Below are positions 15,816 through 24,711 of a stretch of DNA of 64,000 nt, in pieces. Source of the DNA: an uncultured Collinsella sp. GTDB lineage: Bacteria > Actinomycetota > Coriobacteriia > Coriobacteriales > Coriobacteriaceae. The position numbers were made by a program, and so were the translations under genes. Location: NCBI GenBank assembly GCA_900754525.1, contig CAAEDE010000005.1, positions 9,757 to 73,756 on the forward strand, written 5' to 3'. Below the pieces are notes generated by a model. That model was not told where the DNA came from and searched no databases. It saw only the letters and a program-made list of their open reading frames with translations. Position 1 is the first letter of the stretch; each line of letters begins with the position of its first letter.

Positions 15816-16694
15816 ATGAACAAGCCAAGTGTTTCTGCTGGTGTCGTTGCCGGCGTTGCCCTGGGAGCCGCGGCGCTTGGTGCGGCCGCCGTCGCTGTTC
15901 GTGCTGCCTGTCTGCAGGTTGCGAGGACCCGCAATGGGTTGGCGCGTGTGAAGCGCGTGCATGGTGAGAGCGGTGACGAGGTCCGTGTGCTCGTGCAGGG
16001 CGGCGTCTACCAAAGCGCGAGCTATGTCGGCGATCGTTGGGCGGAGCCCGTCTTTGCGTACTATCGTGCGTTTGACGACGTGTTTGAGTCCGAGGATGCG
16101 ATGCGTGACGCTTATGGTCATGGTATCGACCGCATGCTTATGCTGGGCGGCGGTGGGTTTGCCTATCCCAAATTTGCGCTGATGTCGCACGAGGGCTTGC
16201 GCATGGACGTTATCGAGTATGACGGAGAGATTACGCGCCTGGCGCGCCGTTGGTTCTATCTGGACGAGCTGGAGCGCACGGTGGGCGACCGCTTACGGGT
16301 GATTACCGCTGAGGCTCGCTCATATCTGGGTGTGACGAGCGTGGGCCATCGTCGCTACGATGTGGTTGTGAGCGATTGCTTTGGCGGTGCCGAGCCCGTA
16401 CGCGAGCTGGCGACGGTTGAGGCGTTGCGTTTGGTGCGAGGCAGCCTGAACCCCGGGGGTATCTACGTTGCCAATATCGTGAGCGCGAACGAGGGGAGCG
16501 ATGTGACGTTCCTGCGCGACTGCGCCGCCACGGCACTCGAGGTATTCGCCCACGCCTGGGTGGTCCCATGTGGCGATGCGGAGTTCGGCGGCGAGGAGAA
16601 CTACCTGCTCATCGCCAGCGACGGCGACTACGTCTTTGCCGAAGCTGTGCCCTTCGACACCGACTTCCTCGGCACCGTCCTTCACGACAAATAA
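15816..16694 (+). CDS. Spermidine-synthase-fold protein with N-terminal membrane segment
   Basis: A 292-residue protein whose ATG follows the elp3 stop codon directly, so it is co-transcribed with it. Residues 7-31 (VSAGVVAGVALGAAALGAAA) form a small-residue hydrophobic segment, likely a membrane anchor. The rest is a Rossmann methyltransferase fold of the spermidine synthase type: YQSASYVGDRW, MLMLGGGGFAYP, an acidic strand end at VIEYDGEI, and DVVVSDCFGGAEP. In true polyamine synthases the last motif is DSSDP-like and binds putrescine through Asp pairs; here it is SDCFGG, so polyamine synthesis is doubtful. It may be a methyltransferase-like protein of unknown substrate. Confidence 0.75.
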   Translation: MNKPSVSAGVVAGVALGAAALGAAAVAVRAACLQVARTRNGLARVKRVHGESGDEVRVLVQGGVYQSASYVGDRWAEPVFAYYRAFDDVFESEDAMRDAYGHGIDRMLMLGGGGFAYPKFALMSHEGLRMDVIEYDGEITRLARRWFYLDELERTVGDRLRVITAEARSYLGVTSVGHRRYDVVVSDCFGGAEPVRELATVEALRLVRGSLNPGGIYVANIVSANEGSDVTFLRDCAATALEVFAHAWVVPCGDAEFGGEENYLLIASDGDYVFAEAVPFDTDFLGTVLHDK

Positions 16695-16720
16695 GTCTCC
16701 CCGTCCCAAAAAGACTGGTC

Positions 16721-19165
16721 TTAGGCGTGGTCGCGCCAGCCGAGAACGCGCTGCTTCATGCCCTCTATGTCGAGCACGCCTTCGGCAAAGCCCTTGCGCA
16801 CGAGCTCTTCGGGAACGAATTCGTCGTACCGGTCAAAGTAAGGCACCTCGCCGGGATAGACGAGGTCGATGGGGTCGAAGTCTTTCTCGGCTTCGGCGGC
16901 GAGCACTTCAAAGAACGTCTCCTCGTCGGCCTTCATCTTAAACTGCATAAAGTACGGGCGTGATGGGTCGAGTCCGCGAAGGCCCAGCTCAGCGGCACAT
17001 TTAATCTTGAGCATGCGCTCGAGCGCCAAAAAGGCGTAGCTGCCCACCCAGGGGAAGAGCACCCAGGTATCGCCGCCCAGGTTGATGAGCGGTTTAGTTC
17101 CCGCACCCGAAAGCTTGGCCGTATGACGAGCCTGCGCTAAGCGGGCCCGTGCGTTACCCATGAGGTACGGATATGTTGCGTGCTCGTTGAGCGCCTTGCG
17201 CATGCGCTCGAGTACGTGCGTGTTGATGTCACCGGGACAGTCGCCAAAGTAGGCCGGAACACGGCCTTTGACCTGCGTGGCAAAGACGGTATGACGCTTC
17301 CAGTCCACTTCCTCGACAATCCAGCAGTGTCCGGCGATGGCGATGCGCTCACCGGGCGGGGGCGGATTAACAATCGTGCCCAGCTCGGCCGATTCGCTCC
17401 GGACGGTAAACTCCTCGTTTTCCTGGAACACGGCGTAGAACTTAAAGTTGTTGATGATGCGCTCGCCCGCGAGACCCACGATGAGCCCGCCACCTTCGGT
17501 GACCTGGATATGGTCGATCTTAATGAGGTGACGTAGCAGCACACGGTAATCGTCTGCCGAGACACGGTGGAAATAGCTGAGCGTGAGCACGCGCTGGGCA
17601 AGTTCGGCCGGCGTGAGCTCGCCGGTGCTGGCGAGGGTCGACATAGTCTGGTGATAGAGCAGGCTGTAGGGGAGTCGATCGAGCTCGGGCGGCTCGACCC
17701 ACTTTTCCTCGCGATAGAGTTGTACGAGCGCGATACCCTGCAGGAGCTTCCAGGGAATGGTTTCGGGCATCATCGTGCGCGGCTCGGGTTCTTCCTCGCG
17801 CATGACAAACCACATCTCGGGCGGAAGGTCGCGGCGTCCCGTGCGGCCCATTCGCTGCAAAAAGGAACTGACGGTAAACGGCGCGTCGATCTGGAAGGCA
17901 CGCTCCAGACGGCCGATATCGATGCCAAGCTCAAGCGTAGAGGTGGTGACGGTCGTCTGCGCCTGTTCCTCGTCGCGCATAAGCTCTTCTGCCGTCTCGC
18001 GCAACGATGCCGAAAGATTGCCGTGATGAATGAGGAAACGGTCGGGCTCGTGCCGGCTCTCGCAGTAGCTACGCAGCATGGAACATACGGCTTCTGCTTC
18101 CTCGCGCGAGTTGGCAAAGACCAGGCACTTGCGGCCGCGCGTGTGCTCAAAGATATAGCCCATGCCGGGGTCGGCGTTGTCTGGTGCCGTGTCGGTGGGG
18201 TTGAGCAATGCCTGTTCGGGTGCTCGGGGGATGTCGACTTCGCCCTCGGGGGCCGAGGAAGTTTGGCGGTCCTTGGGAGCGGCCTTGCCCCGTGCCCGCT
18301 CACGACGTTGACGGCGCTCCTCTTGTGTGAGCTGTCCGCTGTGACGCATGTCTTGGGCGCCGGCGGGCAGTGCCGCGGATGCCGCCGCCTCGATGCGCTC
18401 GCACGCAAGCACTTCGGCCTCTTGAGGACCCGTGCTCTCGAATCCCCGCTGCTGTGCCTGGGGGCCCGAGTTGTAGAAGTGCTCCATGGAGATGCGCCAC
18501 ACGTGGCGCGGTTCTTCAAAGCGGGGGATAACGCAGTCGCGCCCCGTTCCCTGTGAGAGAAAGGCGCCCGTGCGCTCGGGGTCGCCGATGGTGGCAGAAA
18601 GGCCGATGCGGCGGGGCTGCACGCCCGCCATGCGCGAGAGGCGCTCAATAAGGCAGAGCGTCTGACCGCCGCGGTCGCCGCGCATGAGCGAGTGGACCTC
18701 ATCGATGACCACGTAGCGCAGGTCGCAAAACATGCGCGGAATCGCCATGTGCTTATGGATTAAGAGCGCCTCGAGTGACTCGGGCGTAATCTGCAAGATG
18801 CCGCTCGGTTTTTTGATGAGCTTAGCCTTGTGCGACTGCGAGACATCGCCATGCCAGTGCCAGACAGGGATATCGGCCTCTTCGCACAGGTCGTTGAGGC
18901 GGACGAACTGATCATTGATGAGCGCTTTGAGGGGGCCGATGTAGAGGGCGCCCACGCTCGCGGGCGGGTTCTCCCAAAACTCGGTCAGGATGGGAAAGAA
19001 GGCTGCCTCGGTTTTGCCGGAAGCCGTGGATGCCGTCAGGAGCACATTGTCTTGTGTGTTAAAGATGGCATCTGCCGCCGCAACCTGAATGGAGCGCAGG
19101 CTCTCCCAATCGTGGGAGTAGATGAAGTCTTGGATAAACGGGGCGTAGCGGTCAAAGGCGTTCAC
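16721..19165 (-). CDS. sngC: Shango-like SngC: DEVH-box superfamily 2 helicase
   Basis: An 814-residue helicase. From the GTG start, motif I is ASTASGKT (45-52), motif II is DEVH (158-161), motif III is SAT (193-195), and motif VI is QRMGRTGRR. A charged, low-complexity insert separates the two RecA lobes. Lhr-like style suggests nucleic acid translocation. I start at GTG 19165, because AAAGGAGG lies just upstream of it; the longer frame opens only at a TTG. It follows the TerB protein and BrxD-like ATPase genes on the same strand, the known composition of the Shango anti-phage system. Assignment rests on that context as well as the helicase motifs; other helicase-ATPase systems such as BREX share similar parts. 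Confidence 0.75.
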   Translation of the reverse strand: MNAFDRYAPFIQDFIYSHDWESLRSIQVAAADAIFNTQDNVLLTASTASGKTEAAFFPILTEFWENPPASVGALYIGPLKALINDQFVRLNDLCEEADIPVWHWHGDVSQSHKAKLIKKPSGILQITPESLEALLIHKHMAIPRMFCDLRYVVIDEVHSLMRGDRGGQTLCLIERLSRMAGVQPRRIGLSATIGDPERTGAFLSQGTGRDCVIPRFEEPRHVWRISMEHFYNSGPQAQQRGFESTGPQEAEVLACERIEAAASAALPAGAQDMRHSGQLTQEERRQRRERARGKAAPKDRQTSSAPEGEVDIPRAPEQALLNPTDTAPDNADPGMGYIFEHTRGRKCLVFANSREEAEAVCSMLRSYCESRHEPDRFLIHHGNLSASLRETAEELMRDEEQAQTTVTTSTLELGIDIGRLERAFQIDAPFTVSSFLQRMGRTGRRDLPPEMWFVMREEEPEPRTMMPETIPWKLLQGIALVQLYREEKWVEPPELDRLPYSLLYHQTMSTLASTGELTPAELAQRVLTLSYFHRVSADDYRVLLRHLIKIDHIQVTEGGGLIVGLAGERIINNFKFYAVFQENEEFTVRSESAELGTIVNPPPPGERIAIAGHCWIVEEVDWKRHTVFATQVKGRVPAYFGDCPGDINTHVLERMRKALNEHATYPYLMGNARARLAQARHTAKLSGAGTKPLINLGGDTWVLFPWVGSYAFLALERMLKIKCAAELGLRGLDPSRPYFMQFKMKADEETFFEVLAAEAEKDFDPIDLVYPGEVPYFDRYDEFVPEELVRKGFAEGVLDIEGMKQRVLGWRDHA

Positions 19166-19246
19166 GAGGCCTCCTTTCAAAAGCGAATCTCTCAACGTGG
19201 CGGGCAGTGGCTTGCTGCATTACTGCTTCAACGTTTGCCCAGATAG

Positions 19247-19283
19247 AACCTGCCAAAATAAACCTGTCCCTTTTTGGCAGGTT
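19247..19283. repeat. Palindrome overlapping the sngB stop codon
   Basis: AACCTGCCAAAA (19247-19258) pairs with TTTTGGCAGGTT (19272-19283) around a loop with CCTGTCCC. Read on the minus strand it contains AAAAAGGGACAGG, like the palindrome at 5129. It separates sngB from sngC and could lower expression of sngC or act as a processing site. Confidence 0.6.
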
Positions 19284-20586
19284 AGATGGTGAATTCGGCG
19301 AAGTTACGGTCGCCGCCTGCGATATCGGTGTCGCCTGTTGCGGCTGCCGGCGCCAGCGCGTCGCCGCCGACGCTTTGCAGCAGCTCGGCCACGTTGGCGT
19401 CGGGGTTTTGGCATAGGATGTCGAGCAGCTCGATAAAGTCACGAATGACTTCACGCGGCGTCAGGTGCGTGTCGGCTCCCACGCGACCGAATTCGATCTT
19501 GAGGAAGTCCACCAAGTCGTTCTCGGTAAGCGTGGGCGTCCAGCCAAAGTAGCCGGCATGGATCTGCATGAGCTTTTCGATGAGCACCAGCAGCTCCTCG
19601 TAGGTGAGCGGCTGCAGGCGAATAATGGGCGCGAGCATGTCTTTGAGATCATCGCGCGCAAAACGGCCCTGAGCGAGACGACTCCGAAGGGCCTCGTAGG
19701 AAAAGACGCCGCGGCGGCGGTCCTCGATAGAGGTCGGCGTGCCACCCATGATTACGCCCAGGTACTGCGCCTTGCCCTGGAGTGTGTCGTTGTACATGGT
19801 CAGGATCTTCTCGTAGTTATATTGGCGCGTAATCGCGTTGGGAATCTTGTATAGATTCACGAGCTCGTCGATCAGCACCAGCATGCCCTTGTAGCCGCTG
19901 CAGACCAAAAAGCGCGCAATGAGCTTAACGTAGTCGTACCAGTCGTCATCGCTGATGATGGTCGAGGAGCCCAACTCGGCGCGTGCCTCACTCTTGGTGC
20001 GGTACTCGCCGCGAATCCATTTGGTCACGCGACTCATAGCTTCTTCGTCGCCCTCCGAGACAGCCGTGCGATAACGGCGGAGCATGCGGGCGAAGTCGAA
20101 GCCGTGGACCATCTCCTCGAGCGGGGCCAGTTGGGCATTAACGACCGACTCGTCGACGTCGGCAAACGAGGCGACCCAGCGATCCAAAATAAGGTTGAGC
20201 GCACCGCCCTCGGGGCGCGTCTTGGTCGATATATTGCGGATGAGCTCGCGGTAGGTGGCGAGGCCCTGTCCCTGACCGCCCTGCAGACGGCGCTCGGGCG
20301 ACAGGTCGGCATCGGCGACCACAAAGCCCTCGCCCATGGCATGCGTTCGGATGGTCTGAAGCAAGAAGCTCTTGCCGGCGCCGTAGCGACCGACTAAAAA
20401 ACGGAAGCTTGCGCCGCCATCGGCGATGAGACTCAAATCGGTGAGCAGGGCGCGAATCTCGACCTCGCGACCCACGGTGATATAGGGAAGGCCGATGCGC
20501 GGGACCACGCCGCCCTTGAGCGAGTTAAGGATAACGGCGGCGACGCGTTTGGGTACACGGGGCGCTGCGGATGCGGTATCACTCAT
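19282..20586 (-). CDS. sngB: Shango-like SngB: BrxD/DUF2791-type ATP-binding protein
   Basis: A 434-residue P-loop ATPase. The N-terminal VGREVEIRALL leads to Walker A GRYGAGKS (66-73), and Walker B is LVLIDE (236-241) followed by LVNLYKI. The sequence style is that of BrxD/DUF2791 proteins found in BREX and related anti-phage systems, where they probably load or regulate a helicase. Its ATG overlaps the TerB gene end by 8 bases, so the two are translationally coupled, and the helicase follows. In Shango the ATPase and TerB protein are both needed for defence. No BREX partners (PglZ, PglX, BrxC) are present in the window. Confidence 0.78.
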   Translation of the reverse strand: MSDTASAAPRVPKRVAAVILNSLKGGVVPRIGLPYITVGREVEIRALLTDLSLIADGGASFRFLVGRYGAGKSFLLQTIRTHAMGEGFVVADADLSPERRLQGGQGQGLATYRELIRNISTKTRPEGGALNLILDRWVASFADVDESVVNAQLAPLEEMVHGFDFARMLRRYRTAVSEGDEEAMSRVTKWIRGEYRTKSEARAELGSSTIISDDDWYDYVKLIARFLVCSGYKGMLVLIDELVNLYKIPNAITRQYNYEKILTMYNDTLQGKAQYLGVIMGGTPTSIEDRRRGVFSYEALRSRLAQGRFARDDLKDMLAPIIRLQPLTYEELLVLIEKLMQIHAGYFGWTPTLTENDLVDFLKIEFGRVGADTHLTPREVIRDFIELLDILCQNPDANVAELLQSVGGDALAPAAATGDTDIAGGDRNFAEFTI

Positions 20587-22339
20587 GGTCTAGGTATCCT
20601 CTCACGTCTGCTTTGTAGTCCTCGATAATCTGCGGCCCTGCCGCGCTAAATTCAATTACGGTGTCACCCACCAGGTCAAAGAGCGCCTCGTTGATGCTAT
20701 CGACGAGCATGTCCTCGCTCTGTCCCGAGTGCGCCACTGCCGATGTCGCTTGCGCTGCGTTTTGCTCGAGCAGTGCGCGAAGGAAGGCATCTGCGGCGGG
20801 CGCGAGTTTGTTCGCGGCTTCGGCGGGCGCGGGCGTTACGGGCGCGGGTGCAGACACGAGGAGCGGTGCCACGACGCCAAACTCTTCGGTGGAGACAGTC
20901 GGCTCGTCGGGTTCGTCTTGCTGTATGGTCATCTCGCCAGGTTCGGCAGCCATGTCGGGCGCAGACTCGGTGTCCGGTTGCTCGATAAGCGTCGCCTCGA
21001 CTTCCACAGGCGCGCTGTCCTCGCGTTCCTCGTCGATCAAAAGCGCTTCGCGCGTTTGCGCAGCGGCGCTCCGAATGTGCCCCAGCTGACTCAGATCGAT
21101 ATCGATCTTGACGGGCTGGTGTGCGGCGTCCCACGAAAGCCATGCCACGATCTCGTCATCGATAATCTTGGCCAGATATTTGGGGACCTTTTCTTCCTTA
21201 AGGGGATGGGCGGGGTCCAGCGCCAGGCGCAGGCGTTGGTCGCAGGCGCGCATCATTTCACCGAGCTTGCTGCTCTTTTGCCTACTACCGTGGATACGCA
21301 TGCATTCCCAAAAGCCGTTTTGGCAACGGTAGATATGGATAGGATCCAGGCGGTATTCGCAGTCCTCGTGGCGCTCGGGCGCAAAGAATACGGCCGAGGC
21401 AAACATGGTGTAGGGCATGGCCGTCTCCTCCCCAAATAAACTCGCCACGATGCCGGTCTTTCGGTGCGTGTCATAGTAGCGCGCCATGCGGACATACACG
21501 GCGCATGCCACGTGGCGCAGATCGCGGTGGTGGCTGCGGTCAAGCCGCGAGTTACTTAGGTTGTACGTGGAGAGGGCGTTGATGGCGGCCATGAGTCGCT
21601 CCTCGCGCACCTCATCGGGCGGAAGGGGGAGCGTGGGCTCGGAGGTTTTGCGACGTTTGGGGGTCTGGTCGGACGGTGCCGGTGCCGGTACAAGGTCTCG
21701 TGCCGCGCGCCGCAGCTCGATAAGGGCGTTATCGAACATGACGGTTTTAGAGTCGCGAAGCAGCTTGGGGTCGAGCCCATGGAATACGGCGTAATCCTGC
21801 AACCACACGCGTGCAAACCGATCAATGCCGGGCTCGAAGGCGCGATAGACATCCCAAAAAGCCTTGATCTTGTTAAAACCATCGAGCGGATTATCTACGC
21901 CAATGCCGCAAATCAGCTCATAGAGATACAGAAAGGCAAAGGACGTAGACGTTTCCTCGACGGTTCCGCGACGCACTTGGGCACGCCAGGTAAAGTAGCC
22001 GCGCAACTGTCGATCGCTCATGGCATTGTAGGTGGGAAAGTACGACTTAAAGGTGCCGTTGTAGGGGCAGTCGTCCTCAAAGTCGGCCATCAGCAGGCCT
22101 TGGCGGTAGAAAAGCTCGGCTTCCGAAAGCCAGCGACCCGCGCCGCCTTTGGGGTCATCCTGCCAGCGCGATATCTCGCGCATCTTGCGGTATTGGTCGG
22201 GAAGGAAGTTCTGCATCTGACGACCGGTTTTGAGAATCGGCTCGTCTGCGTAGACTTCATGTGAGAAGCGGGCAGACTGATGGGTCCGGGCCTCGGCCAT
22301 AATGCGCTCGATGAGCATCTTGATGTCCTGGTCGGCCAC
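20579..22339 (-). CDS. sngA: Shango-like SngA: TerB-domain protein
   Basis: A 586-residue protein. Residues about 85-215 match the TerB_N domain (FPTYNAMSDRQLRGYFTWRA, then FAFLYLYELICGIG and LDGFNKIKAFW). A proline-rich charged linker (about 225-250) and a second helical domain follow; the C-terminus beyond a Glu/Pro-rich stretch (about 440-520) resembles the TerB_C arrangement. TerB domains occur in metal or membrane stress and phage defence complexes; the combination TerB, ATPase, helicase is that of Shango. The start is a GTG with GAGGAG 6 bases upstream. It is the first gene of the three; I see no clear promoter in the 90 bases before it. Confidence 0.78.
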   Translation of the reverse strand: MADQDIKMLIERIMAEARTHQSARFSHEVYADEPILKTGRQMQNFLPDQYRKMREISRWQDDPKGGAGRWLSEAELFYRQGLLMADFEDDCPYNGTFKSYFPTYNAMSDRQLRGYFTWRAQVRRGTVEETSTSFAFLYLYELICGIGVDNPLDGFNKIKAFWDVYRAFEPGIDRFARVWLQDYAVFHGLDPKLLRDSKTVMFDNALIELRRAARDLVPAPAPSDQTPKRRKTSEPTLPLPPDEVREERLMAAINALSTYNLSNSRLDRSHHRDLRHVACAVYVRMARYYDTHRKTGIVASLFGEETAMPYTMFASAVFFAPERHEDCEYRLDPIHIYRCQNGFWECMRIHGSRQKSSKLGEMMRACDQRLRLALDPAHPLKEEKVPKYLAKIIDDEIVAWLSWDAAHQPVKIDIDLSQLGHIRSAAAQTREALLIDEEREDSAPVEVEATLIEQPDTESAPDMAAEPGEMTIQQDEPDEPTVSTEEFGVVAPLLVSAPAPVTPAPAEAANKLAPAADAFLRALLEQNAAQATSAVAHSGQSEDMLVDSINEALFDLVGDTVIEFSAAGPQIIEDYKADVRGYLDHE

Positions 22340-22427
22340 CGCTTCTCCTCTCCAAACGCAGCTTCGGTGACCTCATATCATAGCACAGCATCAAACAGGT
22401 GTTCGAGATGCCGCTGCGTAGATAGAT

Positions 22428-23144
22428 TTAGAACAGGAGGGCGTAGATGACGGCGATGACGACGGAGGGGAGCATATTGGCCGTGCGGAAGGTCTGAGGA
22501 CGGATGAGGTTGACGCCGACGCAGAAGATGAGCATGGAGCCTACGAGCGAAAGGCTGTCGAGGGCTGCCGTGGTCATGATGGGGGAGAGTGCACCGGCAA
22601 ACAGCGTGATCGTCCCCTGGAACACGGCGACGGGCAGGGCCGAGAAGATGCAGCCGCGTCCGAGCGAGGCCGTCATGGTGCAAACGATGATGCAGTCCAG
22701 TGCGCCCTTGAGAGCGAGCGTGGACCAGTCGCCGAGCAGGCCGTCCTGAATCGAGCCCACGATGGCCATGGCACCGATGCACACCGTGAGCGATGTCGAG
22801 ACAAAGGCGTTGGTGAACTCGTTGTCACCCTCGCTGCCGGTTTTTCGCTTGAGCCATTCACCGAGGTTCTCGATTGCCGCCTCCAGATTGACGGCTTCGC
22901 CGATGAGCGAGCCGAGGGCAAACGAGACGATGAGCATGGTGGTACCGGTGGTCGCTAGCGCCTTTCCATCGATGATGAGCATCTTTTGCATGGTGCCGCC
23001 CAGGCCGATAAACAGGACGCACAGCCCCGATGCTTTCATGAGCGTGTCTTGGATGCGCGGTGTAATGAAGCGGCCGCCCGCTAATCCTAAAAGACCGCCC
23101 GCAACTAAAAGCACAACGTTGATGATTGTTCCCAAGCCCGGCAT
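22428..23144 (-). CDS. DUF554 family membrane protein
   Basis: A 238-residue integral membrane protein with about six or seven hydrophobic segments, starting MPGLGTIINVVLLVAGGLLG. GTTMLIVSFALGSLIGEAVN and GAMAIVGSIQDGL are characteristic of the DUF554/YdfK family, a possible transport protein of unknown substrate. AGGAGGG lies 6 bases before the ATG at 23144; the frame is open further upstream but without a binding site. It follows the surface-protein operon on the same strand after 118 bases and precedes the Shango-like operon. Confidence 0.8.
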   Translation of the reverse strand: MPGLGTIINVVLLVAGGLLGLAGGRFITPRIQDTLMKASGLCVLFIGLGGTMQKMLIIDGKALATTGTTMLIVSFALGSLIGEAVNLEAAIENLGEWLKRKTGSEGDNEFTNAFVSTSLTVCIGAMAIVGSIQDGLLGDWSTLALKGALDCIIVCTMTASLGRGCIFSALPVAVFQGTITLFAGALSPIMTTAALDSLSLVGSMLIFCVGVNLIRPQTFRTANMLPSVVIAVIYALLF

Positions 23145-23213
23145 GAGCCCTCCTGTATTGATGCCAACGTGGCAATCGTAGCAGAACGAAATGCGAGGCA
23201 CATCGCAACCCAT

Positions 23214-23239
23214 CTAATACGTTATATAAGTGGTATTAG
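23214..23239. other. Short AT-rich dyad between two minus-strand genes
   Basis: CTAATAC (23214-23220) and GTATTAG (23233-23239) form a 7-base inverted repeat around TTATATAA. It could be an operator or the remains of a terminator between the 476-residue exported protein gene and the DUF554 gene; no T run follows. Confidence 0.3.
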
Positions 23240-23262
23240 GAATGATGCGCAGCATTTAAGCC

Positions 23263-24693
23263 TCAGGTGGTTGTCGGGACATAGGGATAGTATTCAAAGC
23301 GCAGTGTCATAAGCCGCTGCGGGGATTCAATAGCCGCGGCGATGATATTGGCATCGCGGACACGATCAAACCCTTCGAGTTCGATCTGATATGAGACGTC
23401 TTGCATAATGTCCAGACGTCGCCAGGCTAGAAGTGTGTCGCCATCGAATTCCAGGGTCTTGCTTCCGTTTGCGGCAACGGCGTATAGACGCAGCTTGGCG
23501 GTTGTTGCAGGGTCGACAACTGTGACCTTTTTAATTTCGTTTCGAGTATTCTTGGCGCCCAACAAGGTGAGCAGTGTTGGGGCCACGACCTCGCCCGATG
23601 GCAAAAAGACGACTTCGATGGATTCAGGAAATGCGATGATAGCCGACTTGCGGACGGGCTGATTGGCGGCGGCAACTTCGATGTTCGCAGCGTCGATGAC
23701 CTCTGTGTGGTCGAGCGCGGCAAGCACGCAGCAGTTACCTTCATCGATCTCTTGAGGATCAGCAAGCCCCAGACTGTCCGCGAGCTCGGTATCGTTTGGA
23801 TCGGTAGCGGGCTCATTCGGTGCTTCGAAAGAAGCTGGGACGCTGTTTGTCGGCGACGGCGTGTCGCCCGCACCTGCTTCGTTGTCCGCGCTCTCTTCTT
23901 GTATGGTTGCGTTGATGGGTTCGTCGTTTGAGGGGAGCGTCTTGGCGTCAAGCGCGGAGGGGAGAATTCCGATGGCTCCGGATCCGTTCCACTCCATTTC
24001 GAGAGGCGCCGGGTCGGCAAGAATGCGTTGCCTGCATTGCGCGTGGGCATCGATTTCAATAGGGCCTGCCTCTATCCCTCGTGTAAGGCTGAGTGATCCG
24101 GCTGGCTTCTCGAAATGAGCGTCTGTGTCTTTGGTGCTGACGGCGTAGAACAGCAGGGACGCTTCTCCCGCCGCGATGGCATCGGTGCCGGCTTTGGTCA
24201 GCCGCAACGATGCCGTGAATGAGAGGGTGGGCTGCGCATCGTCTGCATTCGCGGCAGCGCAGCCCAGACATATACCGCCTCCTTTCTCGAAAAACGTACC
24301 GTCGAAGGCGACCTTCGCTCCGTTCGCCGAGTCATCAACCGAAGCGATGTCGATGCGCAACTCCAAATCGCACGGATCGCCATCTGCATCGAACACAACC
24401 GAGCGCCACGTGCAGACGGCGTACCCCGCCTGGGAGCCGTTTGCCTTGTTCGAACGATTGATATCCACGACTATCGAACCGTCCGTATTACGACGAAGGC
24501 ATCCCGAGGTTGAGATTGCAGCCTGTGCGATCGAAAAACGCTTGCACGCAATGGCGCTCGACGGATTTGATGCGGAGCTTAGGGCTGCTGGTAAGGAGTC
24601 TGCCATGACGGGAGTCGCCCAAGCGGCGACAGGCGTTCCGGTTGCGAGCGCGCCGCAGAGTGCGACGACGGGCAAAAGGTTCTTCGATGCCAT
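23263..24693 (-). CDS. Exported protein of unknown function, 476 residues
   Basis: I recognise no family. A signal peptide (about 1-26, LLPVVALCGALATGTPVAAWA, cleavage after an AxA-type site) leads to two likely beta-rich regions separated by an acidic, Pro/Ser/Thr-rich linker (about 255-310, EESADNEAGAGDTPSPTNSV). The first region has several Cys (CKRFS, GCLRR, CTWRS, CLGCAA), unusual for this organism's exported proteins and perhaps forming disulfides. There is no sortase motif or membrane anchor at the C-terminus. AAGGAGA precedes the ATG by 6 bases. It is the last gene of a five-gene operon of small exported or anchored proteins, 18 bases after the mini sortase substrate. Confidence 0.7.
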   Translation of the reverse strand: MASKNLLPVVALCGALATGTPVAAWATPVMADSLPAALSSASNPSSAIACKRFSIAQAAISTSGCLRRNTDGSIVVDINRSNKANGSQAGYAVCTWRSVVFDADGDPCDLELRIDIASVDDSANGAKVAFDGTFFEKGGGICLGCAAANADDAQPTLSFTASLRLTKAGTDAIAAGEASLLFYAVSTKDTDAHFEKPAGSLSLTRGIEAGPIEIDAHAQCRQRILADPAPLEMEWNGSGAIGILPSALDAKTLPSNDEPINATIQEESADNEAGAGDTPSPTNSVPASFEAPNEPATDPNDTELADSLGLADPQEIDEGNCCVLAALDHTEVIDAANIEVAAANQPVRKSAIIAFPESIEVVFLPSGEVVAPTLLTLLGAKNTRNEIKKVTVVDPATTAKLRLYAVAANGSKTLEFDGDTLLAWRRLDIMQDVSYQIELEGFDRVRDANIIAAAIESPQRLMTLRFEYYPYVPTTT

Positions 24694-24711
24694 GGGGTCT
24701 CCTTAGCTAAT

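Noticed and set aside
15816..16694. True spermidine synthase
   Set aside because: The Rossmann core fits, but the Asp-rich substrate motif is replaced by SDCFGG and a membrane segment is present, so polyamine synthesis is not supported.
16721..22339. BREX system
   Set aside because: The ATPase resembles BrxD, but no PglZ, PglX methylase, BrxC or BrxA/B is present; the TerB-ATPase-helicase trio fits Shango better.
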